A stretch of DNA of 64,000 nt from Stratiolaelaps scimitus (taxonomy: Eukaryota > Arthropoda > Arachnida > Mesostigmata > Laelapidae). The notes under the pieces were generated by a model, which saw only the letters and a program-made list of their open reading frames with translations, was not told where the DNA came from and ran no database searches. Below, piece by piece: positions 61,203-64,000 of this stretch (the first letter of the stretch is position 1; each line of letters starts with the position of its first letter). A program made the translations under genes and the position numbers. The stretch is taken from contig JABWDB010000008.1 of the NCBI GenBank assembly GCA_019614645.1, positions 7,440,001 to 7,504,000 on the forward strand, in the 5' to 3' direction.

Positions 61203-64000
61203 CTGCACATCCGTACAGGGAACAATAACAACAGCAGTAGCAGAAGGCAACTGACAACAGCTTCAGCCTCGACACAACTCAACAAAAGGAGGAACTAGCA
61301 CGTAGCGTTCTTCCGCTATGAATCGCTTGCTGAATCCACTGATACCATCTACCCAGTGAGGTGGCGAGGAGCCGCATTGGCACGATGACACTATATCTTC
61401 TTCGGCGCTTTTTGCTGCTGGCTGTGGAGCAGTCGTTCTTCTCGAAAGTCGGCCATCCAGATCGCGTCAGAGAGTGAACGGGATAAATAGAGACAGAGAG
61501 AGAGAGGAAGATATCCGAAGCAGTTTCGCCTTCGCGGTCTTTGGCCTTAACGTCCGCCGAAAACGATGCTCCGAGCGAGTGGGGCCTGCTCTTCGCCTAG
61601 AATAGTCTCCAGTATACTTTATAGACACTTTACAACGAAGGCACCGCACCCTCGCTGTTGGCTTAATAGCGACGTCAGCCGGTGACTGCACGTGTGGCCA
61701 TGTCAACGCTGCCTGTGTCGTATGACAACGAAGCGCAAACTTTCTGCAAGTATTTTCTCTCCCTATCTTTATATCGCTCTCATTCTCGTTTTCCGTGGAG
61801 CCTCGCATGTTTTTTTTTCGGGCACGAGACGAACACGATGTGCACAGCTGCCCACCGAGGCCACCGCTTGCCAGACACCGTGATGTCGCCTCATCCCTCC
61901 CAGTTATGCTGCTGTCCTCTGGCCGGTTATTCCTTTCCTGTTGAATTATGTATCGTTCCATAGCTGCTCTGGCCGTCGTGTAGCGGTTGAGGTTGAAGGA
62001 CGCGATGACGGAGGATCGTTGTCGGCACAGAATCCTTCGTTGCACCAAGCTGGAGGTATCAGCGCGTCAAGGGCCACGCGATGGCTTCGGTTTGTCGAGG
62101 AGCAGTAGCTTACAGGTACATTACATTCGTATGTCATTCCCTCTTTTCGTGGGATTCGTCATGTCGATGGTTGCTTCGTGCACCCGATGCGATTTTTGTT
62201 CCTATGATATGCGACTCACTTTACAACAAACTATGCTTAGATAGAGGCGAGTATACGTTCTCTTTCGTACGCGGACCGAAATTGCCGTGACCGTTTTCCA
62301 GCGAGACGACGACTGCGGCTTTCTGCAATGTGTGCCCACAAGTGATTTTCGCTCTCACCTATATTGGTTTTCGGGTCCGAGTTCGAGAATAGTTAGAAAT
62401 ATTCAATAAAGAAATTGTTGCTGCGACAAATACAGACGACACGAAACGCTTCATTCAAACAACACAGTGAGTAGAGCTTCTCACTCCTCAGTTGTTTTCC
62501 TTTAAATAACGTCGTTAACAAATCTGCAAGTCAATACCCAGTCGATTCGTCTCTCAGTGAACTGTATGAAAAAAAGGCTACAACTGCCATTCGACATCCC
62601 CGTCCACCCTTAGGGTCTCGCATTCAACTTGCGACATCAGAGGGCTCTAATGATTATGTAGGGAACTATTTCCTGTTTCTTCTTGCTGGCCTTCCCCGAC
62701 CTCTATTCGTCATTCATCGTGCAGAATCCCACTGCCCTCCTTCTAACTTCACACCTCCAGGGGACGGTCTAGCTCGCCACAGCTTCATCATCGATACAGG
62801 CGCACATCTATCTAACTATTGTATGTCTATCTAGTTCTATCATTATCTCTATCTTTATCTTTCCCTCTGTTGTTATCTGTCACCACGTACCTAAGTGCAC
62901 ATAACACCTCGACAAGCCGTCACGTGGCAAATCACGAATGGCTGCTCCAGTCGATCGCTCAGTATCCCTACGCCGTTGTTCGTTTCGAATCAGCGACTTC
63001 ACTTCACTGTCCGCCAGCCCGACGAGTGGTGGCGAGAAGGGACCACGCGACACGGCGTACATGTTGCGCTAGGCATACACGTCGCGTTGACAGCAGCTTC
63101 GGCTCGACGACACATTGAACTGAATCACACACTGCCAGTGTCGTGGAAGGCCCCTCGGACTTGACTTCGTCAAATATTTCCCTTGTTCTCGACATTCTCG
63201 TTTTCTTCCTATATGTGTCTCTCGCTCGGCCAACTTCGGAGGAGTTGCCGCAATTGCTTGCTTGTTCTTCTAATTCGGTCGACTTCGTGTGCGCTGTCAT
63301 CTTCATTGAGAAGAGCGCCACGTTCTCAAGAGTGAACGCGCGACATCAACTTGTCTGCCACCAGCCTCCGTTCGCCAGCCCCTTCAATCCGCGGCCCCTT
63401 ACGCCGCCAAATTGCATCACTCGCATCGTTCATCTTTTGGTAGAGTACGCGCGTGTCCGTCTAACGCATTCGTCTGCGTTTGTGCGTCTGCGTTCTCTGA
63501 GGTGATTACAACGAAGAATCAAATCCATCTTCACCTCGCATCCGCTGCACTGCCTATGTGTGTCTGTGTGCGCGCCCGACGCCCGATGGTGAATAACTTG
63601 AAATTCACTGTTCGAACTGAAAGCTTTCGTCAGCTCTACTCTTGGCTCACAACGAAATACGGGGGCATTGGCGACAGCGGTGACTTGACTGTGACGAGAT
63701 TTGCCCATCGATAGCACAACTGTGATACAACTCATTTCATCTCACTTAGTCACGTTCGCTGGAGTTAAGCATGAGTTAAGCAGTATCTTCAGACAACAAC
63801 AAGAGCGGTGTACAAACAGGCATGTTACACAAACACGCTACAGTCATGTTAGACTAAGTACACGCGCCATCCGGCCGGATAACAACACCGACCAGAACGG
63901 GGCTCCGCGAATCGATGCCTGCCACAGAGTGGTCTCGGAACCCAAAAAATCGTAAAACATACACATCCTCTCTCTCTCTCTCCCCAAGTCCCTGTTTCAA
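61203..64000. other. No gene recognised
   Basis: A 193-codon minus frame (61467..62048) and a CT-rich + frame with a leucine/serine-rich start (62819..63118) are open, but their composition is that of repeat-biased chance frames. The window ends in a CT run. Confidence 0.5.

Noticed and set aside
61467..62048. 193-codon minus-strand open frame
   Set aside because: No ATG near its start, a repeat-derived SLSLSLF end and no recognisable family; likely chance.
1..64000. CRISPR arrays, operons, rRNA, insertion sequences, viral insertions
   Set aside because: No regularly spaced direct repeats, no clustered same-strand intact genes, no rRNA signature and no viral protein motifs were seen; the window is animal nuclear DNA.

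Overview
The window is eukaryotic nuclear DNA from an animal, most likely an arthropod; I cannot name the species. The evidence is an intron-split tRNA gene, a spliced leucine-rich-repeat (LRR) transmembrane protein gene with a polyglutamine tail, low gene density, many (TA)n, (GA)n and CAG-type microsatellites, and decayed LINE fragments of R1/I/Jockey type. There is no bacterial-style gene packing, CRISPR array or insertion sequence.

Layout. 1-2.5 kb: no gene seen. 2.5-4.0 kb: pieces of a dead LINE on the + strand. 9.5 kb: tRNA-Ile(UAU) with an 18-nt intron, + strand. 9.6-19.6 kb: repeat-bearing intergenic DNA, including a 70-bp (TA)n run and a perfect 40-bp palindrome. 19.6-31.6 kb: GC- and CpG-richer DNA with many overlapping chance reading frames; it may hold promoters or untranslated exons but nothing was identified with confidence. 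34-40 kb: three small ATG-started reading frames that could encode a membrane micropeptide and two secreted peptide precursors (speculative), then a second LINE-like scrap near 41.2 kb. 42.6 kb: a likely terminal coding exon of an unidentified minus-strand gene. 46.9-49.2 kb: the only gene called with high confidence, a two-exon minus-strand gene for a type I LRR receptor-like protein of about 637 residues. 49.2-64 kb: intergenic or intronic DNA with a few weak exon candidates, mainly near 50.8, 59.6-60.2 and 61.0-61.2 kb.

Functionally, the LRR protein looks like a cell-surface adhesion or recognition molecule. It has an ectodomain of about 13 LRRs capped at both ends, one membrane helix, and a cytoplasmic tail carrying five evenly styled Tyr-x-Thr/Ser-Leu/Ile motifs and a possible PDZ-binding C-terminus. 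The other exon candidates on the same strand raise the possibility that further minus-strand genes overlap or surround it, but no connection between exons could be shown by reading alone.
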